From Rhodopirellula sp. (GTDB lineage Bacteria > Planctomycetota > Planctomycetia > Pirellulales > Pirellulaceae), in contig PAAT01000139.1 of NCBI GenBank assembly GCA_002698965.1, positions 1-32,565 of the forward strand: DNA of 32,565 nucleotides. The letters are read 5' to 3'. The notes under the pieces are model-generated. The model ran no database searches and was not told the origin of the DNA. It saw nothing but the letters and a program-made list of their open reading frames with translations. Shown piece after piece: positions 9,053-19,036 of the stretch. Position 1 is the first letter of the stretch. Each line of letters begins with the position of its first letter. A program made the position numbers and the translations under genes.

Positions 9053-12000
9053 TTAGTGAACGAACACAAATTCGTTGGCATTAAAAATCGCCCGGCAAAA
9101 CTGAACAAGCCCAGCTTCGCTTACGAAAGTAACTGCTTCCGCCACTTCCGATTCAGCGGGATAACGCCCAAAGGCCCTGAGAAGCACATATTCAACCTGG
9201 CGGGCACGATCTTCCGGGAATTCCTTCTCTATGAAATCCGATAGAATCTCACATTGCTGTAAGACGAATGTGGAATTAAAAAGATTTAGAGCCTGAAGGG
9301 GAGTGGTTGACCGACTTCGTTTATCAACGACCTGACTAGCATCCGGACAATCGAAGACTCCGAATACCGCATCTTTTTCCTGGCGAACTTTGGTCATGTA
9401 GATCATTCGTCGCCAATGTTCCGGGCCAAATTCCTTCAAGGGGAAATAGTGACGCACGTTTTCAGCTTGCACCTGAAAACCTGAAAATCCCGTACCCCCC
9501 CTTCGTTTATCCAATGAACCGCTAACCTCCAGAATACTATCACGAATTACCTCAGCCTCCATGCGACGTGGTGGAAACCGCCAAAGCAATCGACTACCAG
9601 CGTCCACAGACAAACCATCTTTTCTTGGGCTACTGGATTGCCGGTAAGTGGCTGAATGCATGAGCAGACGATGAACATGCTTAAGACTCCAATCATTCTC
9701 CATTAACTCTGCTGCCAGATAATCGAGCAGTCGGGAGTGGGTCGGCAACGTGCCCGCCACCCCTAAGTCGCTCGGTGTATCAACAATGCCGGTACCAAAA
9801 TGAAATTGCCATAAGCGGTTAACAATAACTCGCGCAGTCAGTGGATTTTCTTTACTACCAACCCACTCCGCAAAAGCTGCGCGACGCTGACCATCTGACG
9901 AATCCTGCTTTAATCCCAACGAACCAAACACCTCTAAAGCATCGGGCCCGACTGCCTCCCGGGGAGCATTAAAGTCACCACGGTATAAACGATGAATCAC
10001 TTCGGGGGTCGTGAATTGTCCGGCATAAACAACCGTTCTAGCACTCAGTTCCTCCAGTTCTATTTTATAGTTTTGCAGTCTTTTAAGATTTGTTTCAGCC
10101 AAAGCACGTTGCGGTTCCGGCAAGTCAGTAAAACTATACTCCAGTTCGATTTTCGCATCCGTTTGATAAGGCACACGATCGCCACTGGAAGCAACCTGCT
10201 GCCAGTTCTCACCATCAAGCGACACCTCAATCTTGTACTTTGTCACCACTCTGTCGGTAAGTTTCCCTTCCCGATCACGTCCCCATTCAATCCTCGTAAT
10301 ACTTTTTGTGTCCGGTAGTTCTATCTGTGCCCAACCTTTTCCTGATTCATTTGAAATCCAGCTTTTCGCATTGCCATACAACCCGTCATTAAGATGCTTA
10401 ATCTGATGAATGGGATAACCCGGCAAATTACTTGAAGCCGTGGCTTTCGCTCCTAATGCTGCTAAACCAACATTTTCTTCGCCAGCGAAAACAGACAGCT
10501 CATCCAGACAAGGTTGTGAAGAAGAGCAGGCGGAAATTGTCATACGGACAAATTTCGCTTCGACATTTCTAATTAATTCTCTATTGAAACTCGGAACCAC
10601 TGCCTTTCGCAGTGCCGGACGAGTAGGTACCGTCGGATCATTCTCAGCGGCGGGTTCAAGCAGAACCACGTCCGTAGTAACAGCCTTTCCCGGGCTTTTG
10701 CGACGCAATAACAATGTGGAAGCGGGGTTTAGCTGATACACCCCGGCGTTATAAAGGCCACTCCATAACGGAACCTCCTGCTCGGGTGTCGAACCGTCAG
10801 CGAAAAGTAATTGATTTACTTCTGCAATCACCCTCTGATCATCCAGAGTTGCCAGATCTCCGTCATGATCCAAAACGTATTGCACGTCAACGGCATGGCT
10901 TTTCGGCCCGGCCCCCCAGGACAACCAAATTCGGTAATTTCCACGGGCCATCAGATGGTAGCGACCTAAATCCGGATGATCTTCATGGTCCCACCAAAAA
11001 TAGGATCCACCGCTTATATTGGGAAGACGCTTCCGATCTCCGGCATCACTCTTTTGCCCGGGGCCAGTTCCTGCCGTATTGGTACCCGTGCCACGTTTCG
11101 GATGCAATTCCTCAAAACCCCTTACGCCTAATCGTCCTACCACCGACTCATCAATTTGAATCAAACTCGCCGAAGCCACGTCCACATGCTTTAATAATTG
11201 TGATTCGATTTTACGAACCTGAGAAGAAACAAATGATTGACGGGCAAGATGTTCCGGTGTCGGGGACACGGGTCTGTTACCATGCCGAACGCCGGCAAAA
11301 ATCGCCTGCATCGCATAGTAATCTTTCTGCGTGATCGCATCGAATTTATGGTTATGGCAACGAGCACAACCAATCGTCAGCCCCAGAAAAGTTGTTCCGG
11401 TTGCGTTGATATAATCTGCTAATTCATCCTGCCGCTGCATTTTGGTTAGATTTGGATCCGAACTCTTCACCAAATCATTGGGGCCGGCTACCAGAAATCC
11501 TGTCCCCACATCATTACCAAACTGGTCACCTGCAATCTGTTCTTTTACAAACTTGTCATATGGTTTGTCCGTATTAAAAGCATCGATTACATAATCCCGA
11601 TAATGAAAGGCGTTCGGGCGTTCCCGATTTACTTCGTAGCCGGTTGTTTCACCAAATCTCACTAAGTCCAGCCAGTGAGCTGCCCAGCGTTCGCCAAAGT
11701 GTGGACTATCAAGAACCGCCTCTACCAGTTCCGCATAAGAATCCTCTGCCGAAAACTGCTCCATCTGTTCGGGCGTCGGAGGTAAACCATGATTAACAAG
11801 CGTCAATCTTCTAAGCAAATCAAGTGGTTTAGCAGTTTCAGACGGAGCCAGTCCTTTCTCTCGCAACTTTTGCAAGATGAAGTGGTCAATAGCATTAACA
11901 GCCCAATCTGACTTCTGTGCTCTCGGAACTGTTGGTTTCCTTACCGGTTGAAAAGACCAATGATTTGTCGTAATTTTCGCTACTTCAGCCTGCCCCGGCC

Positions 12001-12373
12001 AGTCAACTCCCTGATCAATCCATGTACGAAGAATCGCAACTTCATCCTGACTTAACCCATCACCTTCCGCCGGCATCTTCAAATCGTCGTGCGTGCCAGC
12101 CACAATCTGAACCAAAAAACTGTCAGCGCCTTTACCTTTAATAATTGCCGGTTCGCCTAAGTCACCTCCACGTAAAAGAGATGCCTTCTGATCCACGCGT
12201 AAGCCACTTTCCTGAGTCTCCTCGCCGTGACATTCAATGCAATGACGTTCAAAGATCGGAAACACGTCTTGGGCGAATTCAATTCTCCGTTCCAGTCCGT
12301 CAGGTATCTTTTTTTCCTGTGCCTGCAAAACCAAGGATGTGAAAAGAACCGAGAAGCCGAGCCAGTAACGCAT
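9053..12373 (-). CDS. PSCyt1-PSCyt2-PSD1 cytochrome protein with inserted carbohydrate-binding-like domains
   Basis: A large exported planctomycete cytochrome c-like protein. Numbering from the ATG at 12371-12373: signal peptide 1-19; PSCyt1 with heme motif CIECH at 45-49; PSCyt2 (DUF1549) about 150-375 including a second CARCH at 336-340; PSD1 (DUF1553) about 825-1095, with ENPLTARVIVNRLWQFHFG and the DASQVVDKRSRSTTPLQALNLFN segment. Between PSCyt2 and PSD1 there are about 450 extra residues. Part (about 445-565, GNYRIWLSWGAG ... VPLWSGLYNAGVYQL) resembles a golvesin or xanthan-lyase binding domain; the next (about 590-740, ATASSNLPGYPIHQIKHLND ... YKIEVSLDGENWQQV) resembles an F5/8 type C discoidin domain. 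These domain names are inferred from pattern. A GTG at 12394 would add seven residues; neither start has a ribosome binding site. The pair with DUF1501 suggests a joint envelope function. Confidence 0.9.
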   Translation of the reverse strand: MRYWLGFSVLFTSLVLQAQEKKIPDGLERRIEFAQDVFPIFERHCIECHGEETQESGLRVDQKASLLRGGDLGEPAIIKGKGADSFLVQIVAGTHDDLKMPAEGDGLSQDEVAILRTWIDQGVDWPGQAEVAKITTNHWSFQPVRKPTVPRAQKSDWAVNAIDHFILQKLREKGLAPSETAKPLDLLRRLTLVNHGLPPTPEQMEQFSAEDSYAELVEAVLDSPHFGERWAAHWLDLVRFGETTGYEVNRERPNAFHYRDYVIDAFNTDKPYDKFVKEQIAGDQFGNDVGTGFLVAGPNDLVKSSDPNLTKMQRQDELADYINATGTTFLGLTIGCARCHNHKFDAITQKDYYAMQAIFAGVRHGNRPVSPTPEHLARQSFVSSQVRKIESQLLKHVDVASASLIQIDESVVGRLGVRGFEELHPKRGTGTNTAGTGPGQKSDAGDRKRLPNISGGSYFWWDHEDHPDLGRYHLMARGNYRIWLSWGAGPKSHAVDVQYVLDHDGDLATLDDQRVIAEVNQLLFADGSTPEQEVPLWSGLYNAGVYQLNPASTLLLRRKSPGKAVTTDVVLLEPAAENDPTVPTRPALRKAVVPSFNRELIRNVEAKFVRMTISACSSSQPCLDELSVFAGEENVGLAALGAKATASSNLPGYPIHQIKHLNDGLYGNAKSWISNESGKGWAQIELPDTKSITRIEWGRDREGKLTDRVVTKYKIEVSLDGENWQQVASSGDRVPYQTDAKIELEYSFTDLPEPQRALAETNLKRLQNYKIELEELSARTVVYAGQFTTPEVIHRLYRGDFNAPREAVGPDALEVFGSLGLKQDSSDGQRRAAFAEWVGSKENPLTARVIVNRLWQFHFGTGIVDTPSDLGVAGTLPTHSRLLDYLAAELMENDWSLKHVHRLLMHSATYRQSSSPRKDGLSVDAGSRLLWRFPPRRMEAEVIRDSILEVSGSLDKRRGGTGFSGFQVQAENVRHYFPLKEFGPEHWRRMIYMTKVRQEKDAVFGVFDCPDASQVVDKRSRSTTPLQALNLFNSTFVLQQCEILSDFIEKEFPEDRARQVEYVLLRAFGRYPAESEVAEAVTFVSEAGLVQFCRAIFNANEFVFVH

Positions 12374-12593
12374 AATAATGTCGATGCGGGTCACTTTTTT
12401 ATTCCATGTATTGTCGTGCCATGAGACTTTTCCAATCCCTATTTTAGTCTCTAACTACAAGGCAATTCCACTATCTACATTTAACAATCTCACTCAACTC
12501 AAGAGGAAAATCGTTGGCGGCTAACGAAAGCCTAAACTTAAGAGTCGGTTAAAGTTAAAATAAACCACACGGATCAAAAGGAGTCCACGTCTC

Positions 12594-14366
12594 ATGCCCT
12601 ATCTAATAGCCCAAGGAAAACAGCCGCATCAGCGCTGGCGCCGACTTTTACCGGAAGGCATCGTGCTTACTCTTGGACGAACAACGCCCCGATGGAATGT
12701 CCCCTGGGACTCTCAGGTCTCACGAATGCACGCGCATTTACAACTTGAAGGTGATAGCCTGCAAGTTGAACGTCACGAGACCGCCAGAAATGCCGTTTAC
12801 TATCAGGGCAAAGAACTCCAACAATTTGAGTTGCAACTCAACCAACATTTCGTGATTGGTGAAACGAGTTTTTCACTTGTGCCCTCGGAACTGGCAGCTT
12901 CCCTGATACCCGATTCACCGGCAGCAGAGCAGACGTTTATGCTGACGGATCTACACAAAATCCCATTCGAAGAAACCTCTCACCGGATTGAGTTACTCAG
13001 TAAACTTCCCACGATCACAGCTTCTGCTGCCGATGAGCAGGAACTGCTATCAAAAATAGTCGACTGGCTGTTTCTCGGGATTAAACGTGCATCGGGTATC
13101 GCGTTGGTGCGGCAGATTATGCCGGAAAAGGGGGAAGTGGAAGTCATGCACTGGGATTACCGTGGCCGCAAAGACGCTTACTTCAGGCCCAGTCAGGCCT
13201 TGATTAATCAAGCCATTAAATCTGAGCTGAGCACCATTCATTTTTGGAATCAGGATACCGAGTCTGAATACACTGAATTACAGGGAATTGACTGGGGATT
13301 CTGTATTCCGATGCAGGGAGATGCCTGTCAAAACTGGGGACTCTATATTGCTGGAAAAACAGATACCACTTCTAGATTAGGAAGTGATTCTTTAACGCAA
13401 TTTCAAATTAAGCAGGACATGAAATATGCAGAACTGGCATCGTCGACCCTGAGCCATCTACGTTCATTGAAAAACATGGAACGCCTACAAGCGCACTTTC
13501 AACAATTCTTCCCGGATGTCGTGGTGGATGCACTACTAAGCGGCTCTTCCGAAGAATTATTAACACCACGCGAAGCTGACCTGAGCATCATGTTTTGTGA
13601 TCTCTCAGGGTTTAGTAACGCGAGCGAGGATTCAGCTGCGAATCTGATGAATCTGCTGCAAAGTACAAGCGACAGCTTATCACTAATCACACAACAAATA
13701 CTTGCTCAAGATGGAGTGATTGGTGACTTCCACGGTGATGAAGCAATGGGATTTTGGGGCTGGCCGGTAGCTGAAACTCCCGAGATACATGCGCGCAAAG
13801 CTTGTGCCGCAGCATTGGAGATCCTCACCTCCTTCCTTTCCAAAAGTGCCTTTGAAGTAACCATTGGTATCGCATCCGGCGTAAGTGTAGCCGGAGAGAT
13901 CGGCTCGAATCACCAAGTTAAAGTTTCGGTCTTAGGCCCCGTGGTTAACCTGGCTTCCAGACTGGAATCCATGAATCGCCACTTTGGAACGTCGATTCTG
14001 ATGGATGAGAGAACGTCAGCATTGATCGGGGAAGAACTGCAGGAAGCGGTCGTCATACGGCTAGGACGTGTTCGACCTTATGGTATGGAAAGAGCGGTTC
14101 AGGTCTCAACGCTACTTGGCCGTGAAGACGCTACCGAGTTACTTCATCATTTGGAAAACTACGCCAAGGCTTTAGCGGCGATTGAAGAAAACAACCTACA
14201 ACAGGCTCACAAGCTTTTACTAGAAATCACAGCAACTGAACAGCCACAATTAAAATTCGCCAATGTGCTGCTAGGTCATGTGGAACTGCACTTAACCCTG
14301 GCTAACAAAAGGAATATGGGACTCCAAAAATCAGAGCCTCATGTGATTCACCTAGCAATGAAGTAA
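12594..14366 (+). CDS. FHA-GAF-class III nucleotidyl cyclase-like protein
   Basis: A 590-residue cytoplasmic signalling protein. Residues about 20-95 form an FHA domain (LGRTTPRWNVPWDSQVSRMHAHL), which binds phosphothreonine peptides. Residues about 130-285 look like a GAF domain, with lower certainty. Residues about 325-505 are a class III cyclase domain: metal Asp336 in FCDLSGF and Asp382 in GDFHGDEAMGFWG, Asn452 and Arg456 in GPVVNLASRLE. The usual adenine-selecting Lys position holds Asp378 and the usual substrate Asp/Thr position holds Pro449, so nucleotide specificity cannot be read and may differ from cAMP. The ATG is preceded by AAAGGAG about 10 bases upstream. It is transcribed away from the PSCyt gene (divergent, about 220 bases) and converges with the LRR gene after 7 bases. 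The FHA domain makes the Ser/Thr kinase encoded nearby a candidate partner (inference). Confidence 0.87.
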   Translation: MPYLIAQGKQPHQRWRRLLPEGIVLTLGRTTPRWNVPWDSQVSRMHAHLQLEGDSLQVERHETARNAVYYQGKELQQFELQLNQHFVIGETSFSLVPSELAASLIPDSPAAEQTFMLTDLHKIPFEETSHRIELLSKLPTITASAADEQELLSKIVDWLFLGIKRASGIALVRQIMPEKGEVEVMHWDYRGRKDAYFRPSQALINQAIKSELSTIHFWNQDTESEYTELQGIDWGFCIPMQGDACQNWGLYIAGKTDTTSRLGSDSLTQFQIKQDMKYAELASSTLSHLRSLKNMERLQAHFQQFFPDVVVDALLSGSSEELLTPREADLSIMFCDLSGFSNASEDSAANLMNLLQSTSDSLSLITQQILAQDGVIGDFHGDEAMGFWGWPVAETPEIHARKACAAALEILTSFLSKSAFEVTIGIASGVSVAGEIGSNHQVKVSVLGPVVNLASRLESMNRHFGTSILMDERTSALIGEELQEAVVIRLGRVRPYGMERAVQVSTLLGREDATELLHHLENYAKALAAIEENNLQQAHKLLLEITATEQPQLKFANVLLGHVELHLTLANKRNMGLQKSEPHVIHLAMK

Positions 14367-14373
14367 GAGTCCG

Positions 14374-15204
14374 TCACTCGGTAATCCGAGCGCCCATGGC
14401 TTTCAGTGCATCAAGTTGAGCCTTAGAACCATCAGCCAGAGGATTACCAGAAACATATAGTTTCCAAAATGGAGAGAATCGTTTCTGGCCTTCACTATCT
14501 GCTTTAGCCATATCCACTAAGATTGCCAAATCAGTTATCTTGTTGTCGTTTATGAAAAGGTACTTCAATTCGGTAAAACTTTTCAACGGTGACAAATCAG
14601 TGATTTCATTTCCTCGAAGATCGAGTGAAGAAACACGAGTTAAACCCGCAATCTGATCGAGTGAATTCAATTTATTGCCATTAAGATAAAGTGACCAAAG
14701 CTTCTTGTGTTCTGCAATGGGCGTCAAATCTGTCAATTGATTATCAGAGAGATAAAGCGAACGTAATGCAGACAATTCTTTAAGTGGAAGAATATCTGTT
14801 ATCTGATTTCCGGATAGTTTGAGATACTGGAGATTTGTTAGAGTGGCCACCGGGGATACATCTGTAATTTGATTCTCTGCCAGGTTGAGTGACTGCAGAC
14901 CTTTAAGATCTTTAATCGCACTGATATCTGTAATCTGGTTTTTGGAAAGCGAAAGCAGAGCGAGTGACCGGCATTTATCGAGTCCGGTCAAATCAGTGAT
15001 CTCCGCACCATTACCTTCAATGCTCGAGATATTCTCAACATCCTGTTCGGTCAACGGCTCTTCGTTGTTGCGTTTTGCAAAAACATAACGACGAACAACC
15101 TTCTCCAGACTCTTGTCCGGAAATATACTCTGCGCCATAACATCCTGAGCACCCAGGCAAAGAATAATGGCAAAGAGAACAAGAATCTTATAGCTATTTT
15201 TCAT
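14374..15204 (-). CDS. Exported leucine-rich-repeat protein (internalin-like repeats)
   Basis: A 276-residue secreted protein with an N-terminal signal peptide (KILVLFAIILCLGAQDVMAQ). A short helical cap (about 25-65) leads into seven leucine-rich repeats of 22 residues from about 69 to 222, each of the form ITDLSPLKxLxxLxxLxLxxNQ, the spacing seen in internalin A-type LRRs. A capping segment follows with GNPLADGSKAQLDALKAMGARI. LRR surfaces usually bind proteins; the ligand is unknown. The ATG at 15202-15204 has GGAG about 9 bases upstream; the TTG immediately before it is an unlikely start. The gene converges with the FHA-cyclase gene, 7 bases apart. Planctomycete genomes carry many such short LRR proteins, so this copy is not diagnostic of a pathway. 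Confidence 0.87.
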   Translation of the reverse strand: MKNSYKILVLFAIILCLGAQDVMAQSIFPDKSLEKVVRRYVFAKRNNEEPLTEQDVENISSIEGNGAEITDLTGLDKCRSLALLSLSKNQITDISAIKDLKGLQSLNLAENQITDVSPVATLTNLQYLKLSGNQITDILPLKELSALRSLYLSDNQLTDLTPIAEHKKLWSLYLNGNKLNSLDQIAGLTRVSSLDLRGNEITDLSPLKSFTELKYLFINDNKITDLAILVDMAKADSEGQKRFSPFWKLYVSGNPLADGSKAQLDALKAMGARITE

Positions 15205-15420
15205 CAAGAGTGCTCCAGTACTCGTTGTTGACCATCAAAGTAGTAAAAAGTAATTCCATTACGCTGGAGGTTTTTCTACGACATCATCCGGCCGCATCAA
15301 AGCCTTAACTATTTTAAAGAGCATTCAATAAGGCAATCAACCATAGGAAGCCAAAGTGATTCAAAAAAACACGTCGTTTGGTGAAATGCCTATTTTACAT
15401 CATTTGACTGGGAACAAGAA

Positions 15421-15972
15421 CTAGATCGCAGCTTTCACTCCAACGTAGCTCAATCTGGCTTTCAAACAAGCCGCTTTGAAAGCTTCCGGACGCGATACAC
15501 CACGAAGGCGAAGCACTTCTTTATCGCCAATAACAAATCTCAGATCACCGCAATCGTACCAACGATGGTATGGTTTGCTGTTGATAACCTGAACATCATC
15601 GAATTCATCGAGTTCAACACCACCATGGACTTCAGCATTTGGTCCCCCACAAGCATCTTCTGCGATGATTTGCTGCGTGGTGATCCGATAACGCTTTGGT
15701 TTCAAACCGAGTTTGTCGGAAATCCAACCAAGCACCGGAAGTTGACTAATCGGAAGGACTCGGCCGATATAGAGAGCTGCACACAGAGGTGCACTCAACA
15801 AAGCCAGAATATATCCGACGGACAGAAAACCGACGCCTATTCCTTTGGTGGATTCCAAAATGGATCCAATGATCTCCCCAATCCCCCCCGGAGCCTCGGA
15901 GATCGACGGGTAAACCGTCATAACGGTGGTTTCTTCGTCGAATGCAACAACACCAGCGATCGCCTGATTCAT
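15421..15972 (-). CDS. Membrane-anchored protein with bacterial PH-like domain
   Basis: A 183-residue protein with a hydrophobic segment at about 43-68 (GFLSVGYILALLSAPLCAALYI), possibly a helical hairpin, then a domain at about 90-175. That domain (KRYRITTQQIIAE ... VELDEFDDVQVI ... DLRFVIGDKEVLRLRGVSRPEAF) resembles bacterial PH (bPH2/YdbS-type) domains, which sit on membrane proteins of mostly unknown role. The assignment is by pattern only. The ATG at 15970-15972 is preceded by AGGA about 11 bases upstream. It stands alone between the LRR gene (217 bases away) and the 16S rRNA unit, all on the minus strand, and lies downstream of the rRNA terminator, so it likely has its own promoter. Confidence 0.7.
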   Translation of the reverse strand: MNQAIAGVVAFDEETTVMTVYPSISEAPGGIGEIIGSILESTKGIGVGFLSVGYILALLSAPLCAALYIGRVLPISQLPVLGWISDKLGLKPKRYRITTQQIIAEDACGGPNAEVHGGVELDEFDDVQVINSKPYHRWYDCGDLRFVIGDKEVLRLRGVSRPEAFKAACLKARLSYVGVKAAI

Positions 15973-16246
15973 TGTTTTAATCGTTCCTGATTAGTTTCTT
16001 CGTTGGTAGAACTTTTATAATAATTGACTGGCTGGACGTCGCTAGACCTGCACTACATCAAAAATCAAGACCGTTATTTTAACGAGATTACCTCGTAATG
16101 AAAAGGCAACTGGATTCCAAACTAGATTTATTCGTCAGGACGTTATCCTTGGCCACGGGCTTCGTTCTTCAGATGAGACTTGTTCTGACGCCTAATAAGG
16201 TAAGCCAAATTGTATTGGGTGTATCTACCAGCTTTAGCGCAATAAA
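15973..16246. other. Intergenic region upstream of the PH-like gene
   Basis: No supported gene. It should contain the promoter of the PH-like membrane protein on the minus strand; an A/T-rich stretch near 16013-16024 could hold a -10 element, but no convincing -35 pairs with it. The region ends at the terminator of the 16S unit. Confidence 0.4.
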
Positions 16247-16282
16247 AAAGCCCACTTGGCTGGCAAAAACCAAGTGGGCTTT
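16244..16282 (-). terminator. Rho-independent terminator of the 16S rRNA unit
   Basis: Perfect 13-bp inverted repeat, 16247-16259 (AAAGCCCACTTGG) against 16270-16282 (CCAAGTGGGCTTT), with a 10-base loop. Read on the minus strand the stem runs into six T residues (16244-16249), giving a strong intrinsic terminator about 120 bases after the 16S 3' end. It shows that the 16S transcript ends here without reaching any 23S gene. Confidence 0.88.
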
Positions 16283-16365
16283 GAGAACTTTGATTTGATT
16301 TGGTAGTTGTATTCGTCTTACGACTTATACGCCTCGTGCTCATTTTTAGGAACACATCCACTATG

Positions 16366-16393
16366 TACCTATGTGTGTTACCACTCATAGGTA
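16366..16393 (-). other. Hairpin in the 16S rRNA trailer
   Basis: An 8-bp perfect inverted repeat, TACCTATG at 16366-16373 and CATAGGTA at 16386-16393, with a 12-base loop, lies 11 bases beyond the mature 16S 3' end on the minus strand. It could be a processing signal or a barrier to 3' exonuclease. No long pairing between this trailer and the 5' leader was found by eye. Confidence 0.4.
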
Positions 16394-16397
16394 GATA

Positions 16398-17931
<1,534 letters not shown>

Positions 17932-18160
17932 AAGTATTGAGGCTGACTTCTAAAAGAAGCCAGTTATCCATCAAATAACTCAATCGGAGTTCGATTGGAG
18001 TCAAGGAGTTTTGAGTCACTATGGTCATAAGTGACTACCTTGCCAATTAAATAATCCTGAGTTCCTAAAAGTTGACTAAAAATATAGTTATTCCAAAGGA
18101 ATAAGTACGAGGTCCACCAAATTTTCAAAGATCAATACTTAACTTTTTCCCTAGAAGGGA
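17932..18160 (-). other. 16S rRNA 5' leader with multiple hairpins
   Basis: About 230 bases between the predicted transcription start and mature 16S. Inverted repeats seen: 17981-17986/17992-17997 (CAATCG/CGATTG), 18014-18020/18030-18036 (AGTCACT/AGTGACT), 18088-18094/18098-18104 (TTATTCC/GGAATAA), and the imperfect stem 18142-18165. These probably organise antitermination and processing of the precursor. Confidence 0.55.
18121..18135 (-). promoter_or_regulatory. boxA-like rRNA antitermination element
   Basis: The minus strand reads TTGATCTTTGAAAAT, close to the boxA sequences of bacterial rRNA leaders (for example the TTCTTTGAAAA-type element of Bacillus). It is 6 bases downstream of a leader hairpin, the boxB-then-boxA order seen in E. 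coli rRNA leaders. Function is inferred from sequence and position. Confidence 0.5.
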
Positions 18161-18165
18161 AAAGT
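18142..18165 (-). promoter_or_regulatory. Promoter-proximal leader hairpin (boxB-like)
   Basis: The minus strand reads ACTTTTCCC, a TTCTA loop, then GGGAAAAAGT, an imperfect 9-bp stem with one bulged A. It begins within a few bases of the predicted transcription start and precedes the boxA-like element. Confidence 0.45.
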
Positions 18166-18167
18166 CA

Positions 18168-18195
18168 AATATACAGTGTCTCTCCGTACCGTCAA
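18168..18195 (-). promoter_or_regulatory. Sigma-70-type promoter of the 16S rRNA gene
   Basis: On the minus strand TTGACG (18195-18190) and TATATT (18173-18168) are separated by 16 bases, close to consensus. Transcription would start near 18160. An A-rich stretch just upstream (about 18203-18231, containing AAAAAAACC and AAGAAAAG) could act as an UP element. It is oriented toward 16S with no gene between. Confidence 0.72.
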
Positions 18196-18581
18196 GCGGT
18201 CAGAGAACACTTTTCTTCGGTTTTTTTGAGAGTACGACTGACGTCGAACTCTCCCAGCAAAACCTTAACGATTCTACTGCTTGAACCCCCGAAGGGACTC
18301 CCGAAGAAGTGTTGAATTATAAGTGAGGCTTTCTCAGCGCATAGGGGGTAGAACCCAATAATGAAAAAAAATCGAGAATAGCTGCCATAAGCCTTAAAAC
18401 CAAGAACCACACCACCACTTTACCCCCGTGTCTAATTCCTTTTTCACACATTCGAGGGTATGCTAAGACTGGAACGGGTTAGCTCAATGAGTACCAATTT
18501 ATTGTGGCAATCATAGTCGATTGATACGGCACTCTCAGAGCATTGTCAGTATGGCGATAGAGATAAACAGGTAGAGGCAGT
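18196..18581. other. Intergenic region between the 16S promoter and aroH
   Basis: No supported gene. The left end may carry the UP element of the rRNA promoter and the right end the promoter of aroH, although no clear -35/-10 pair for aroH was found. A 72-codon open frame on the minus strand overlaps the rRNA promoter and is not credible. Confidence 0.4.
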
Positions 18582-19001
18582 ATGATTTGTCGAGGAGTGC
18601 GTGGAGCGACGACGGTTGATAACAACGACCGTGAAGAAATACTTACCGCGACCCGGCAGTTACTCGCTCTCATGATCCGTCTCAACAACATCCAGCCTGA
18701 AGATGTTGGCAGCGCTATCTTCAGCATGACACATGATCTCAATGCCGAATTCCCTGCTCTAGCTGCCCGGCAACTCGGCTGGCTCGACGTTCCTTTGATT
18801 TGCACACATGAAGTCAACGTTCCAGGATCTCTGCCAAACTGCATCCGTATCCTGCTTCACTGGAACACTGACAACCCGCAGTCCGATGTTCAACACGTCT
18901 ACATAAAGGGTGCCATTAAACTTCGGCCCGACCTGTCTGATCTGCCTCCCGTGGATTTCCAGGAACTCGAAGAATGGATCCAAAACGCTTTAAAACAATA
19001 A
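18582..19001 (+). CDS. aroH: Chorismate mutase, AroH class
   Basis: Converts chorismate to prephenate in phenylalanine and tyrosine synthesis. The 139-residue protein matches the trimeric Bacillus AroH fold: it starts with the [11 protein letters not shown] signature and carries residues aligning with the catalytic set of B. subtilis AroH, namely Arg7, Arg63, Glu77, Arg89 (in NCIRIL) and Tyr107 (in HVYIKGA), followed by LRPDL. The one-residue offset after Arg63 comes from a shorter loop (LGW instead of LSGW). The ATG at 18582 has GAGG a few bases upstream. No other aromatic amino acid gene is nearby; the next gene on the strand starts 35 bases later and encodes an unrelated exported protein, so any co-transcription is likely incidental. 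Confidence 0.93.
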   Translation: MICRGVRGATTVDNNDREEILTATRQLLALMIRLNNIQPEDVGSAIFSMTHDLNAEFPALAARQLGWLDVPLICTHEVNVPGSLPNCIRILLHWNTDNPQSDVQHVYIKGAIKLRPDLSDLPPVDFQELEEWIQNALKQ

Positions 19002-19036
19002 CCGTGGCCGTTGAACTGTTCAGCCATCTCAATCAT

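Noticed and set aside
10714..11334. 206-codon open frame on the plus strand
   Set aside because: It is antisense to the well-supported PSCyt/PSD1 gene, is rich in Pro, Arg and His as shadow frames are, and has no domain.
14560..15000. Tandem DNA repeats or a CRISPR-like array
   Set aside because: The periodicity of about 66 bases comes from the 22-residue leucine-rich repeats of the coding sequence, and the units are too diverged for CRISPR repeats.
18192..18410. 72-codon frame on the minus strand upstream of 16S
   Set aside because: It overlaps the predicted rRNA promoter and has no ribosome binding site or recognisable domain.
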